DNA of 64,000 nucleotides from the NCBI RefSeq assembly GCF_000422885.1, contig NZ_AUGX01000008.1, forward strand, positions 62,001-126,000. The letters run 5' to 3'. Below are positions 26,143-35,511 of this stretch, piece after piece. Below the pieces are notes generated by a model that saw nothing but the letters and a program-made list of their open reading frames with translations, did not search any database and was not told the DNA's origin. The translations under genes were made by a program, and so were the position numbers. This DNA comes from Ottowia thiooxydans DSM 14619. Lineage in GTDB: Bacteria; Pseudomonadota; Gammaproteobacteria; Burkholderiales; Burkholderiaceae_C. Position 1 is the stretch's first letter. The number at the start of each line of letters is the position of its first letter.

Positions 26143-26173
26143 AGCCTGCACCAGCGCTTCTTCCAATGCATCC

Positions 26174-28303
26174 ATGACTTCAAATATGTCCAGTTCATCT
26201 TCATCGCCAGCCCGTCAACCTCATGCGTTGGATCCACTGTTCCACCCTCGCTCTGTGGCGGTGGTGGGGGCATCGTCCGATCCCCGGAAAATCGGCGGAC
26301 GGCCTATCGCCTACATGCTGCGCAGCGGCTTCGCTGGCGAGCTGTTTCCTATCAACCCCGCTCAGACGGAGGTGCAAGGTGTGAAAGCCTACCCTTCGCT
26401 TCGCGCGATTGGCAAGCCGGTCGATCTCGTCATCGTGGCAGTCGGTGGGGCTCATGTGTCCGCGGTGGTGGAGGATGCGATTGAACAGCGGGCGAGCACT
26501 ATTGTGGTGTTCAGTTCGGGGTTCGCGGAGATGGGAGATGAAGGCCGCCAGTTGCAAGAGAGCATCGCGGCCCGGTGCGCCCAGGCCGGTGTGCACTTGC
26601 TGGGGCCCAACTGCATTGGCGTATTCAATTCGCACCAAGCCATGTACGCCACCTTCATCACTGCGCTGGAGCACGAACAGTTCGAACCCGGGCACGTGGG
26701 CATCGTCAGTCAGAGTGGCGCCATAGGTTCATATCTGTATGGCCTGGCTGGGGACCGGGGAGTGCGCGTCAGCCATTTCGTCGCCACCGGCAATGAGGCT
26801 GGTCTGGATGTGGCCGACTGCATAGACTGGATGGCCAGTGACCCGCAGACCCACGCCGTAATGGTTTACTTGGAGGGCTGTCGGGATGGTGAGCGTCTGT
26901 ACCGTGCGCTTGAGCAAGCACGGTTGCGCAGAAAGCCTGTGATTTTGATGAAGGTCGGCCGAACCGAACAGGGTGCGGCTGCTGCCGCCTCACACACAGG
27001 CTCGCTGGCCGGCAGCGACGTGGTCTATGAATCCGTACTGCGGGAAACCAATGCCTGGCGGGCCAATTCGCTCGAAGAGATGGTGGACTTGGCCTACGCC
27101 TGCTCCGTGGGCCCTATGCCGCGCGGCAATCGCCTGGGCGTCGTCACGTCCTCGGGTGGTGTGGGTGTGATCGCCACGGACGAAGCCACCCGGACTGGTC
27201 TTGTGTTGCCTACCTTGCCGCAAGAAACACAGGCGGCGATTTTGGAGATAGTTCCGTTCGCCAGCGGCGTCAATCCAGTGGACACGACGGCGCAGACCAT
27301 GGGGGATCGCACTCTTTTGACGCGCATCCTGGAGCTCGTGTTTGCCCATCCTGAGTTCGACAGTCTGCTGGTTTTTACGGCCAATATGGGGCGCAGCGAG
27401 GCTGAGTTCGGAAAGATCCGCGACGAGCTGTTCACGCTGCGCCGCGCCTATCCGGATCGCTTGGTGGCCCTGAGTATGCGCGCCAAACCTGAAATTGCAG
27501 CCGAGATTCAGCGCGAGGGCATTCTGGTGTTCTCCGATCCGGCGCGGGCCGCTGTCACTATTGCCGCAGTGGCGCAAATCGCGGCGGGTTTTGATCGCCC
27601 GCCCGCCAGGGTTGAAAAATCGGAGGCTCTTCAGATCGTGCCGCTGCCGGCGGGAACGCTAGACGAAGCGGCGGCCCGCGCGCTTCTCGCACAGCACGGA
27701 ATTCCGTTTGCGCCGCTCGAACTCGCCGCGACCGCGCAGGAGGCCGTAGGGGCGGCAGAGGCGATGGGCTATCCGGTTGTCATGAAGGTGGTGTCGCCCG
27801 ATATCGCTCATAAGAGCGACGTAGGAGGCGTGGCACTTGGCCTCGGTGATGCCGAAGCTGTGCGCACCGCCTGGACCGTCATGATGGAATCAGTGGGGCG
27901 AGCGTGCCCAAGTGCCCAAATAGACGGGGTGATGGTTTCTCCCATGATCACCGGAGGTGTTGAGACCGTGATGGGCGTTACGCACGATCCAGTGTTCGGA
28001 CCGATGGTGATGTTTGGTCTAGGCGGTGTCTTTGTGGAAGTTTTCAAGGATGTCACGTTCCGGCGCGCGCCTGTGAGCTTGGCTACGGCACACGAAATGA
28101 TTCACGGTATTCGAGGGCTCCCACTGCTGACGGGCGCGCGAGGCAAGCCCCCAGTCGACCTGGAGACTGTAGCCAGCGCATTGGTGGCCTTATCGAATTT
28201 CGCGGCTGCGCATGCCGGTGAGTTGGACAGTGTGGAGATCAACCCATTCATCGCGCGGCCTTCGGGTGGCTGCGCTGTGGATGCCCTGATTGTGAAGCGC
28301 TGA
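26174..28303 (+). CDS. ADP-forming acyl-CoA synthetase (acetate-CoA ligase family), copy 1
   Basis: About 709 residues in a fused alpha-beta arrangement. A CoA-binding Rossmann domain comes first (FHPRSVAVVGASSDPRKIGG), then a succinyl-CoA-ligase-like domain with the phospho-His motif ASHTGSLAGSD, then an ATP-grasp domain with VVSPDIAHKSDVGGV and GVTHDPVFGPMVMFGLGG. It makes an acyl-CoA from acid, CoA and ATP, releasing ADP and phosphate. The start at 26174 (MTSNMSS) avoids a long overlap with the upstream dehydrogenase; a second ATG 12 bases on is possible. The operon context suggests it activates the acid made by the aldehyde dehydrogenase two genes downstream. Confidence 0.9.
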   Translation: MTSNMSSSSSSPARQPHALDPLFHPRSVAVVGASSDPRKIGGRPIAYMLRSGFAGELFPINPAQTEVQGVKAYPSLRAIGKPVDLVIVAVGGAHVSAVVEDAIEQRASTIVVFSSGFAEMGDEGRQLQESIAARCAQAGVHLLGPNCIGVFNSHQAMYATFITALEHEQFEPGHVGIVSQSGAIGSYLYGLAGDRGVRVSHFVATGNEAGLDVADCIDWMASDPQTHAVMVYLEGCRDGERLYRALEQARLRRKPVILMKVGRTEQGAAAAASHTGSLAGSDVVYESVLRETNAWRANSLEEMVDLAYACSVGPMPRGNRLGVVTSSGGVGVIATDEATRTGLVLPTLPQETQAAILEIVPFASGVNPVDTTAQTMGDRTLLTRILELVFAHPEFDSLLVFTANMGRSEAEFGKIRDELFTLRRAYPDRLVALSMRAKPEIAAEIQREGILVFSDPARAAVTIAAVAQIAAGFDRPPARVEKSEALQIVPLPAGTLDEAAARALLAQHGIPFAPLELAATAQEAVGAAEAMGYPVVMKVVSPDIAHKSDVGGVALGLGDAEAVRTAWTVMMESVGRACPSAQIDGVMVSPMITGGVETVMGVTHDPVFGPMVMFGLGGVFVEVFKDVTFRRAPVSLATAHEMIHGIRGLPLLTGARGKPPVDLETVASALVALSNFAAAHAGELDSVEINPFIARPSGGCAVDALIVKR

Positions 28304-28372
28304 CAGACGCCCGGGCGGGCACCAGATCCATTCGGATACCAAGCCGATCAGACATTCAACTTAGGAGACGTC

Positions 28373-29500
28373 ATGGCACTAATCAACTACCTGAATCGGG
28401 TGCATCTTGCGCCTGGAGCACTTAAGCAACTGCCGAATGAACTTGCGACCTTGAAGATCACGCGTCCAATGGTGGTGACGGACCCCGGCCTGGCGGGCTC
28501 AGAGGTTTTGCAGCGATTATTGGCCCAATGCCCCGCCCATACCGTGGTATTTGCTGATACACCACAAAACCCTACAGAGGACGCTGTAGAGGCCGCGGTG
28601 CGGCAGTATCTTGCAAGCGGCTGCGATGGCTTGGTGGCCTTTGGCGGCGGTTCTCCCATGGACCTGGCCAAAGCGACCGCAGTGTTGGCCACTCATGAGG
28701 GGCCGCTGTCGCAATACACCGTGGTGGAGGGCGGCGAGGCACGTATCTTGCCGACGGCATCCCCCATCATCGCGGTACCCACTACAGCCGGTACTGGCAG
28801 CGAGGTAGGCCGCTCAGCCATGATCAGCATGCGCAGTGGCGGCAAGCGTAGTGTGCGCAGTTTTCATTTGGTGCCGCGCGTGGCCATCTGCGATGCAGAG
28901 CTCACGCTTGGTTTGCCAGCTCGGCTGACCGCGGCCACTGGAATGGACGCCTTGACCCACTGCTTTGAAACTTATCTTTCGCCGGTGGATAACCCGGTTG
29001 CGGAGGCTATCGCGCTACATGGTGCGCAACTGGCATACAGCAACATTGAGGCAGTCACCTTGGGGGATACCACTAATATCGAAGCGCGTCACAACATGAT
29101 GACTGCCGCTTTGATGGGAGGGCTTGCTTTCCAGAAGGGCCTGGGTGCCGTGCATGCACTGGCACACCAATTAGGGGCTCTCAAGGAGCCGCTGTTGCAC
29201 CACGGCACGCTCAACGCGGTACTTCTGCCGGCCGTATTGCGCTACAACCGTGAATACATTGCTTCCCGGTCCCAGGCACTGGCTCGGGCTCTTGGTTTGC
29301 CTGAAGGTCAAGACTTGGCAGAGGCGGTCGAGCAACTCAATGTGCGCCTGGGGCTTCCGCTTCGTTTGAGTGAAATGGGCGTGCCGGCCGATTGCCTTGC
29401 CGCGATGGCTGAGGCCGCGCCGGGCGATCCGTCAACCCGTACCAATCCGAGACCCGTAGATGTCGCAGGTTACCGCAGCATCCTCGAAGATGCGTTTTAA
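28373..29500 (+). CDS. iron-containing (group III) alcohol dehydrogenase
   Basis: A 375-residue Fe-ADH. The NAD-binding loop GGGSPMDLAKA is at about 91-101, and PTTAGTGSEVG at 136-146. Probable metal ligands are Asp192 and His196 (GMDALTHCFE), His261 (GAVHALAH) and His277 (LLHHG). It would oxidise a primary alcohol to an aldehyde or hydroxy acid to oxo acid with NAD. A good ribosome-binding site (TAGGAGAC) precedes the ATG. It is followed 18 bases later by an aldehyde dehydrogenase, so the pair likely turns an alcohol into an acid for the ligase upstream. Confidence 0.9.
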   Translation: MALINYLNRVHLAPGALKQLPNELATLKITRPMVVTDPGLAGSEVLQRLLAQCPAHTVVFADTPQNPTEDAVEAAVRQYLASGCDGLVAFGGGSPMDLAKATAVLATHEGPLSQYTVVEGGEARILPTASPIIAVPTTAGTGSEVGRSAMISMRSGGKRSVRSFHLVPRVAICDAELTLGLPARLTAATGMDALTHCFETYLSPVDNPVAEAIALHGAQLAYSNIEAVTLGDTTNIEARHNMMTAALMGGLAFQKGLGAVHALAHQLGALKEPLLHHGTLNAVLLPAVLRYNREYIASRSQALARALGLPEGQDLAEAVEQLNVRLGLPLRLSEMGVPADCLAAMAEAAPGDPSTRTNPRPVDVAGYRSILEDAF

Positions 29501-29518
29501 AAGAAGAGGACTTTAGCG

Positions 29519-30955
29519 ATGCTTTATCCGCAACTCCGTCAGCTCATCGCCGGTGAGTGGAGAGAAGGCCGTGGCGATGATGTGCGTGCTGTCGTTAACC
29601 CTGCAACAGAGGAGCAACTGGGGGAATTTCGCCACGCCAGCGATGACGACGTGGATCGAGCGGTGGCTGGCGCTGAGCAAGCCTTTGCGGTATGGCGGGC
29701 GCGCTCACCCGAACAGCGACAAATTGATTTGCACCGCGTAGCGGCACTAATTCGAGAGCGCGTAGATCGAATCTCGCACCTTCTGTCTTCTGAAGGCGGA
29801 AAGCCGCTGCACGATGCGAGGCGTGAAGTGCTGCGCTCGGCCACCATCATTGAATGGGATGCGGCCGAAGGGCGGCGGCTCTATGGTCGGGTGATCCCGG
29901 CCGAGCCTGGAATGCACCTCGAAGCGATGCGTGAGCCAGCGGGGGTCGTTGCCGCCTTGATTGCTTGGAACTTTCCAGTGGGGTTCATGGCACGCAAGGT
30001 AGGCGGGGCACTGGCCGCCGGCTGTGCGGTGGTGCTCAAATCCACCGAGGAAACGCCGGGAACTTGTGTGGCCTATTTGGAGTGTTTTGTCGACGCAGGC
30101 TTGCCTCCCGGTTTGGTCAGCCTTCTGATCGGAGATCCAACGCGCATCGCGCCCCGGTTAATTTCGGCCTCCGCCGTGCGGGTAGTCAGCTTTACTGGGT
30201 CCACCGGGGTGGGTAAAACCTTAGGACAACTGTGTGCGGAGCACATCAAGCGGTCAGTTTTGGAGCTGGGTGGTCATGCACCCGTGCTCGTCTGTGAGGA
30301 TGCGGATATTGAGAAGGCAGTAAAGGCCTTGATTGGTGCCAAGTTTCTGAACAACGCCGGGCAAGTTTGTGTTGCTCCAACCCGCATGTTTGTGGCTCGT
30401 CCACGCTATGCAGAATTTTGCGAAGCACTCGCGCAAGCTGCGCGCGGTTTGCGTGTAGGCCCCTCGAATGAGGATGGCGTGCAAATGGGGCCATTGATCC
30501 ACGAGCGTCGACGCACGGCTATTGAGTCCCTCGTTCAAGACGCGCTGTCGTGTGGTGCCAAATTGTTGGCGGGTGGCACAAGGATAGGAACGCGCGGCTT
30601 CTTCTACGCGCCAACTGTGCTCGGGGACGTTCCCCCGCAAGCGCGAGCGATGAACGAGGAGCCGTTTGGTCCATTGGCATTGATAGCGCCGTTTGACACT
30701 CTGGAGGAAGGGCTGCAGCGCGCCAATTCGTTGGGCTACGGACTGGCCGCCTATGCCTTTACCGAATCGGCGCGGTCTGCGCGGCTTATCGCGGAGCGTA
30801 TAGAGGCTGGCATGCTTTCTATCAATCATTGCACTGCGGCGCCGCCTGGAGCTCCCTTTGGCGGTGTCAAGGATAGTGGGCATGGCCGTGAAGGCGGGCC
30901 TGAAGGCTTGTTGGAGTTCACAAGCACGAAGTTTGTTTCCCACAAAATTTACTGA
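29519..30955 (+). CDS. NAD(P)-dependent aldehyde dehydrogenase, last gene of operon
   Basis: 478 residues of the ALDH superfamily. AWNFPVGFMARKVGGALAAG (149-168), the FTGSTGVG cofactor loop, general-base Glu249 (LELGGHAP) and nucleophile Cys284 (NNAGQVCVAPTR) are all present, as is NEEPFGPLA. The set resembles succinate-semialdehyde or medium-chain aldehyde dehydrogenases. It oxidises an aldehyde to the acid and most likely works right after the Fe-ADH. A strong intrinsic terminator lies about 40 bases after the stop, marking the end of the operon that begins at 22177. Confidence 0.92.
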   Translation: MLYPQLRQLIAGEWREGRGDDVRAVVNPATEEQLGEFRHASDDDVDRAVAGAEQAFAVWRARSPEQRQIDLHRVAALIRERVDRISHLLSSEGGKPLHDARREVLRSATIIEWDAAEGRRLYGRVIPAEPGMHLEAMREPAGVVAALIAWNFPVGFMARKVGGALAAGCAVVLKSTEETPGTCVAYLECFVDAGLPPGLVSLLIGDPTRIAPRLISASAVRVVSFTGSTGVGKTLGQLCAEHIKRSVLELGGHAPVLVCEDADIEKAVKALIGAKFLNNAGQVCVAPTRMFVARPRYAEFCEALAQAARGLRVGPSNEDGVQMGPLIHERRRTAIESLVQDALSCGAKLLAGGTRIGTRGFFYAPTVLGDVPPQARAMNEEPFGPLALIAPFDTLEEGLQRANSLGYGLAAYAFTESARSARLIAERIEAGMLSINHCTAAPPGAPFGGVKDSGHGREGGPEGLLEFTSTKFVSHKIY

Positions 30956-30991
30956 GACACGGCCGCTCATCACCGATTCTCGTAGTTTTCG

Positions 30992-31030
30992 AAATGCCCT
31001 CGCGAGCTCTTGCTCCGAGGGCATTTTTTT
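30992..31030 (+). terminator. strong intrinsic terminator
   Basis: A perfect 11-bp stem (AAATGCCCTCG with CGAGGGCATTT) closes a 13-base loop and runs into seven T residues. It ends the 22177-30955 operon on the plus strand and isolates the Bug-led operon that follows. Confidence 0.9.
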
Positions 31031-31211
31031 GGCGTGCAGTTAGTGAATGGAGCCGGGGCAGCGATGCGTGAAGAAATGACAAAAGGTAATACCAGGGGGC
31101 TCATTTGGAAGATGTCGCTCCGAGGGCGATCCCTATCATTCATTGCACGCCCACAGGTGAGCACCACGCTCATCAGCCGAATGGGGCATCTTAAAAAATC
31201 AGGAGACAACA
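31031..31211. promoter_or_regulatory. leader of the second catabolic operon
   Basis: About 180 bases between the terminator and the Bug gene at 31212, whose ATG has AGGAGA upstream. The promoter of the 31212-40312 operon must lie here. I cannot pick out a convincing -35/-10 pair or operator. Confidence 0.4.
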
Positions 31212-32198
31212 ATGCAAATGGGACACCGAGCCGGCTGGCTTATCAAGACGCTCGCGATCGCGGGATCGATCTTTGCTCAGTCCGCGATGGCGCAATCGAA
31301 CTATCCATCGCGTCCAATCCAGGTCATCGTTCCCTACGCCGCGGGCGGTACCACCGACCTGGCGGGTCGCATTGTGGCCAAGGCACTGGGTGAACAGTTG
31401 AATCAAACCGTGGTGGTCGAAAACAAGGTGGGTGCAGCAGGTTCGGTGGGGGTAGCACAGGCCGTGCGTTCGGCGCCGGACGGCTACACCATGGCGGTGT
31501 CAGGAGTGTCTTCGACGATGCTGCACCAGCTGCTGGGACGCAAGCTTCCTTATGACCCGCAGACCGACCTTAACTCTGTCGCCTATATGGGCTCCTCTGG
31601 CATGGTCGTTATCACGCGCAAGGATTCGAACTTCAAGAGCCTGCGCCAACTGATTGAGCATGCGAAGACCAATCCTGGCGTAGTGACCTTTGGTTCTGCG
31701 GGTAACGCGTCGCCAGGACACCTGGCCACGGAATACATCGCCAGCATGGCGAAAATCAAGATGACCCACGTGCCTTACGCGGGAGACTCCGCTTTGATGG
31801 GCGATCTGATGTCAGGCCGCATCGACATCGCGACGGTCGGTATCGCCAGCGTGTTCTCGCACATGAATGCGGGCTCCATCTCGGCGTTGGGGTTGACCTC
31901 CCGCGAGCGTCTTGCATCCTTTCCCAACGTGCCAACAGTGGCTGAGGCAGGCCTGAATGGCTACGAGGCAGACATCTGGAATCTGTTAGTGCTGCCCAAA
32001 GGTACGCCTGCGCAGATCGACGCCAAACTCAACGCTACGGTTAATCAGTTGATGGCCGATAAAGGCGTGCGTGAGGCGCTGCTCAACATTGGCTTCACAG
32101 CGCGTCCCATGAGCCTTGCCGAGATCCGGGATTTCATCAATGTCGAGCGGGTGAAGTGGGGCGCGATCATCCGGGACGCCAAGATCAAGATCGACTAA
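31212..32198 (+). CDS. Bug/TctC-family periplasmic solute-binding protein, copy 1
   Basis: 328 residues. There is a signal peptide with likely cleavage after SAMA (residue 27), then the family opening YPSRPIQVIVPYAAGGTTD and VVVENKVGAAGSVG. Bug proteins have two alpha/beta lobes and bind carboxylates (dicarboxylates, aromatic acids, amino acids) without charged side-chain contacts. Some feed tripartite tricarboxylate (TTT) transporters, while many are orphans used as sensors. No TctA/TctB membrane genes occur in the window. As the first gene of this operon it probably captures the pathway substrate. Confidence 0.92.
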   Translation: MQMGHRAGWLIKTLAIAGSIFAQSAMAQSNYPSRPIQVIVPYAAGGTTDLAGRIVAKALGEQLNQTVVVENKVGAAGSVGVAQAVRSAPDGYTMAVSGVSSTMLHQLLGRKLPYDPQTDLNSVAYMGSSGMVVITRKDSNFKSLRQLIEHAKTNPGVVTFGSAGNASPGHLATEYIASMAKIKMTHVPYAGDSALMGDLMSGRIDIATVGIASVFSHMNAGSISALGLTSRERLASFPNVPTVAEAGLNGYEADIWNLLVLPKGTPAQIDAKLNATVNQLMADKGVREALLNIGFTARPMSLAEIRDFINVERVKWGAIIRDAKIKID

Positions 32199-32250
32199 AT
32201 CGCGTTCGGCGGGCCGCTTGAGGCCCACCGCTCCACACACGAGAAACATC

Positions 32251-33648
32251 ATGTCCAAGATCATTCCAGTTCGCAATCCACGTACGGGTCAGTATGACTA
32301 CGAGCTCAAGACGACCGACGTCCATTCTTTACCCGCAATTGCCGCCGAGTTAAGGAGCCACCACGCCGACTGGGTGGCCTTAGGGCTGGAGGGCCGCCTC
32401 AAGGTGCTTAACGCCTGGCGTGTAGAGGTCGAGAAGGCGCGTGGCGCCATCCTCGATGCGGTCGTGGCGGACACAGGCCGGCTCATCGAGTCAGAAAAGG
32501 AGATGCAACGCCTGCCGGCCAGCATCGATCGGTTGGCGATCATGGCTCGCGAGGTGTTTGCCGAGAGGACGCTTTCCTTGCGTTCAATGAAGGGCGTGGA
32601 GGTGCACGGTGGTCTCAGCCCTTTCCCTTTGGTAGGCGTGATCAGCCCGTGGAACTTCCCATTGTCGAGTTCTCTGCTGGACACCATTCCAGCGCTGGTC
32701 GCAGGTTGCACCGCGATCGTCAAACCTAGTGAGATTACGCCGCGCTTTGTGGAGCCTCTGCTCGAAACTCTCCGCAAGGTGCCAGAGATGTACGCGGTGC
32801 TTCGCTACGTGAACGGCGACAAGGAAATCGGCGAAGCTCTGATCGGCCAGGTTGATGCGATCTGTTTCACTGGCAGCGCAGCCACGGGCCAGAAAGTGGC
32901 TGAAGCCGCTGGCCGGGCCTTCATACCGGCCTTCCTGGAGTTGGGTGGCAAGGATCCAGTCATTGTCACGGCCAGCGCCGACATCGACAAGGCGGCGGCA
33001 GGCATTTTGAGCGGCTCAGTTGCGAACGCTGGTCAAGTGTGTGTATCGCTCGAACGGATCTATGTAGACCGAAAAATCGCGGAATCGTTTGTTGAGAAGC
33101 TGGTTGAAAAATCGCAACAACTCAAGCTGGCCTATCCCACGTTGAAGGATGGAACCATAGGCCCCATCATTCTCGAACGACAGGCGCATGCCATTAATCA
33201 GCATTTGAATGACGCAGTGGCCAAGGGCGCACGCATTCGGTGCGGTGGTTTGGTCGAACAACGGGATGGCGGCTGGTGGGCGTCGCCTACTGTCGTCACC
33301 GATGTAGATCACGACATGATGCTCATGACGGATGAGACGTTCGGGCCGATCATGCCTGTCATGGTCTACGACACCATCGAAGACGCTGTGCAATTGGCCA
33401 ACGACAGTACCTATGGGTTGAGCGGCGCCGTGTTCTCAGGATCTTCTGAGGAGGGGCTGGGTATAGCCAGGCGGATGGAGGTGGGTGCGGTGAGCATCAA
33501 CAGCAGCGGTCTAGGGACTGCGGCCATTGGCGAGGGTGATTTTCACGAAAAGAACGCCTTCAAGCAATCCGGACTGGCTGGCTCGCGGCTGGGCTATGAC
33601 TCGATCACGCGATTCATGCGTAAGAAGGCTTACCTCATTCAGAACTGA
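32251..33648 (+). CDS. aldehyde dehydrogenase (coniferyl-aldehyde-dehydrogenase-like)
   Basis: 465 residues from the ATG at 32251 (MSKIIPVRNPRTGQ). ISPWNFPLSSSLLD (131-144), CFTGSAATGQKVAEAAG, Glu230 (FLELGGKDP) and Cys264 (ANAGQVCVSLER) are intact, with TDETFGPIMPV nearer the end. By pattern it falls near plant/bacterial coniferyl aldehyde and related acyl aldehyde dehydrogenases rather than the ALDH at 29519. It converts an aldehyde to the acid in the pathway served by the ligase at 36477. The substrate is unknown. Confidence 0.9.
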   Translation: MSKIIPVRNPRTGQYDYELKTTDVHSLPAIAAELRSHHADWVALGLEGRLKVLNAWRVEVEKARGAILDAVVADTGRLIESEKEMQRLPASIDRLAIMAREVFAERTLSLRSMKGVEVHGGLSPFPLVGVISPWNFPLSSSLLDTIPALVAGCTAIVKPSEITPRFVEPLLETLRKVPEMYAVLRYVNGDKEIGEALIGQVDAICFTGSAATGQKVAEAAGRAFIPAFLELGGKDPVIVTASADIDKAAAGILSGSVANAGQVCVSLERIYVDRKIAESFVEKLVEKSQQLKLAYPTLKDGTIGPIILERQAHAINQHLNDAVAKGARIRCGGLVEQRDGGWWASPTVVTDVDHDMMLMTDETFGPIMPVMVYDTIEDAVQLANDSTYGLSGAVFSGSSEEGLGIARRMEVGAVSINSSGLGTAAIGEGDFHEKNAFKQSGLAGSRLGYDSITRFMRKKAYLIQN

Positions 33649-33696
33649 TAGCAACGGCGCACGCTTGGTAGCTGCGTCGTTCATGGAGAACACAAG

Positions 33697-34458
33697 ATGC
33701 TCGATTTTTCAGACAAGATAGTTTTTATAACCGGAGCCAGCGGCGGACTGGGTGGACAGATGGCTCGAGATTTCGCCCGTGCGGGCGCGAGCTTGGTGGT
33801 TCACAACTACGGCTTAGCTGACGCGACTCAGCAGCTATGCGCGGACCTGTCGGCGTTAGGCACACCGCATTTACTCGTAGAAGGCGATCTGACCGACCAG
33901 GCTGTGGTGCAGGCTATGGTCAAGCAAATCGACGAAACCTTTGGTCGCCTGGATGTGTTGGTGAACAACGCCGGAGCTTCGCCTGACAAGATGCCATTCC
34001 CCGAGACGCCGGCGGCCATATGGGACAAGATCGTGGCCATCAACTTGCGTTCTGTTTTCCTGGTGACGCAGTCCTGCCTGCCGCTGTTGGAGCGATCCAA
34101 GCGTGGCCGCATCATCAACATCAGTTCCACAGCTGCGCGCAATGGTGGTGCACCCGGCGGAGCGGCGTACGCGACTGCCAAGGGCGCTGTCTCGACGCTG
34201 ACCAAGGCTTTCGCCAAAGACTTCTGTGCCAAAGGCATTCTTGTCAACGCTGTGGCGCCTGGCCTGATTGACACGCCGTTCTATGGCGATGTCAACGTGG
34301 CGGACAAATATGCCGAGCGATTGAAGACCATTCCGCTGCGGCGGGTTGGCGCGCCTGGCGATATCGCGGGCCCTGTCCTGTTTCTCGCATCGCCATTAGC
34401 TGACTACATCACTGGTGAAGTGCTTGAGGTTAGTGGCGGCCTCTCGCTGATGGCTTGA
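33697..34458 (+). CDS. short-chain dehydrogenase/reductase (SDR)
   Basis: A 253-residue classical SDR: TGASGGLGGQ (12-21), NNAG (90-93), Ser143, Tyr158, Lys162 (YATAK). VVHNYG after beta-2 lacks an acidic residue, which may favour NADP(H). FabG-like length and ending. It lies 48 bases after the aldehyde dehydrogenase and 31 before a Bug gene in the same direction, so it acts in the same pathway on an alcohol or ketone intermediate. Confidence 0.88.
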   Translation: MLDFSDKIVFITGASGGLGGQMARDFARAGASLVVHNYGLADATQQLCADLSALGTPHLLVEGDLTDQAVVQAMVKQIDETFGRLDVLVNNAGASPDKMPFPETPAAIWDKIVAINLRSVFLVTQSCLPLLERSKRGRIINISSTAARNGGAPGGAAYATAKGAVSTLTKAFAKDFCAKGILVNAVAPGLIDTPFYGDVNVADKYAERLKTIPLRRVGAPGDIAGPVLFLASPLADYITGEVLEVSGGLSLMA

Positions 34459-34489
34459 AGACTATTTCAATTATTCAAAGGAGCATTCC

Positions 34490-35479
34490 ATGACGCATTC
34501 CCGTTCTTCGGTCGCGCGCCGCGCCGTCCTGGCCTTGTTTGCCACGGCTTCTCTGGCAGCCCCGTTGGCCTCGTTCGCCTCGGACTTCCCCAATCGCCCC
34601 ATTCGCATGATCGTGCCGTTCCCGCCCGGTGGTGCCACGGATCTGGTGTCGCGCCGCATGGCACTGGCGATGGAGAAGGATCTGGGCCAGACCGTCATCG
34701 TCGATAACCGTGGTGGAGCTGGCGGCATCATTGGTGCGGAGGCGGTGGCCAAGGCCGAGCCGGACGGCTACACCATCCTGTCAACGACAGCAGGGGTGCA
34801 TGTGGTCAACCCCGCGATCTACCCAAAACTGCCTTACGATCCGCTCAAAAGCTTTGAGCCGATCTCCCAATCTGTGGTCGCTCCTCTGGCCCTGGTGGTC
34901 TTGAGCAAGTCTCCATTCAAGACAGCTCAGGAGCTCATTGATTTCGCGAAAAAGAACCCGGACAAGCTCTCCTACGGAAGTGCCGGCAGTGGCTCCTCAT
35001 TGCATCAGAACGGCGAAATGTTCAAAGATGCGGCAGGCGTGAATATTCTGCACGTGCCTTACAAAGGTGCAGGTCCTGCAGTGACCGATTTCCGTGGTGG
35101 CCGAGTGGACATGATGTTCTCGTACGTGGGCTCGGTCATGCCCAGTGTGAAGACTGGCGAATACCGGTTACTGGCCATCGGCAGCCCCAAGCGCCTTCCC
35201 TTGATTGCCGACACACCCACTGTCGGAGAAATTCTGGGTCAACCGGGTTTTGACGCCGACACCTGGACCGGGTTGACGGCGCCTGCTGGAACGCCGCCGG
35301 CCATCATTGCTCGCTTGAACAAAGCCGTGCATGCAGCCCTGGAAGCCAATAAAGAGTATTTCCAGACCAACGGCTACGTGATCATTGGAGGCACATCGGA
35401 TCAGATGAAGCAACGTATCCAGACTGAACTAAAAACGGTGACACCGCTGCTCACCAAGATCATGGGCCCAGCCCGCTAA
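34490..35479 (+). CDS. Bug/TctC-family periplasmic solute-binding protein, copy 2
   Basis: 329 residues. A twin-arginine-bearing but otherwise Sec-like signal (ARRAVLALFATASLAAPLAS) is likely cleaved near residue 30, followed by FPNRPIRMIVPFPPGGATD, VIVDNRGGAGGIIGAEAV and YKGAGPAVTDFRGGRVDMMF, all family signatures. It is the second binding protein within one operon, so the two copies may bind different compounds or serve uptake and sensing. An AAGGAG ribosome-binding site precedes the ATG. Confidence 0.92.
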   Translation: MTHSRSSVARRAVLALFATASLAAPLASFASDFPNRPIRMIVPFPPGGATDLVSRRMALAMEKDLGQTVIVDNRGGAGGIIGAEAVAKAEPDGYTILSTTAGVHVVNPAIYPKLPYDPLKSFEPISQSVVAPLALVVLSKSPFKTAQELIDFAKKNPDKLSYGSAGSGSSLHQNGEMFKDAAGVNILHVPYKGAGPAVTDFRGGRVDMMFSYVGSVMPSVKTGEYRLLAIGSPKRLPLIADTPTVGEILGQPGFDADTWTGLTAPAGTPPAIIARLNKAVHAALEANKEYFQTNGYVIIGGTSDQMKQRIQTELKTVTPLLTKIMGPAR

Positions 35480-35511
35480 GTCACGCAACCGTAGAAACAC
35501 GCCGCTCAAAA

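Noticed and set aside
22632-28303. Steroid degradation cluster
   Set aside because: Only the side-chain-type parts are present. No ring-degradation genes (KstD, Hsa or Tes types) occur in the window, so the substrate is left open.
28373-29500. Maleylacetate reductase
   Set aside because: The Fe-ADH fold is shared, but the metal ligands and the adjacent aldehyde dehydrogenase fit an ordinary group III alcohol dehydrogenase better, and no chlorocatechol genes are nearby.
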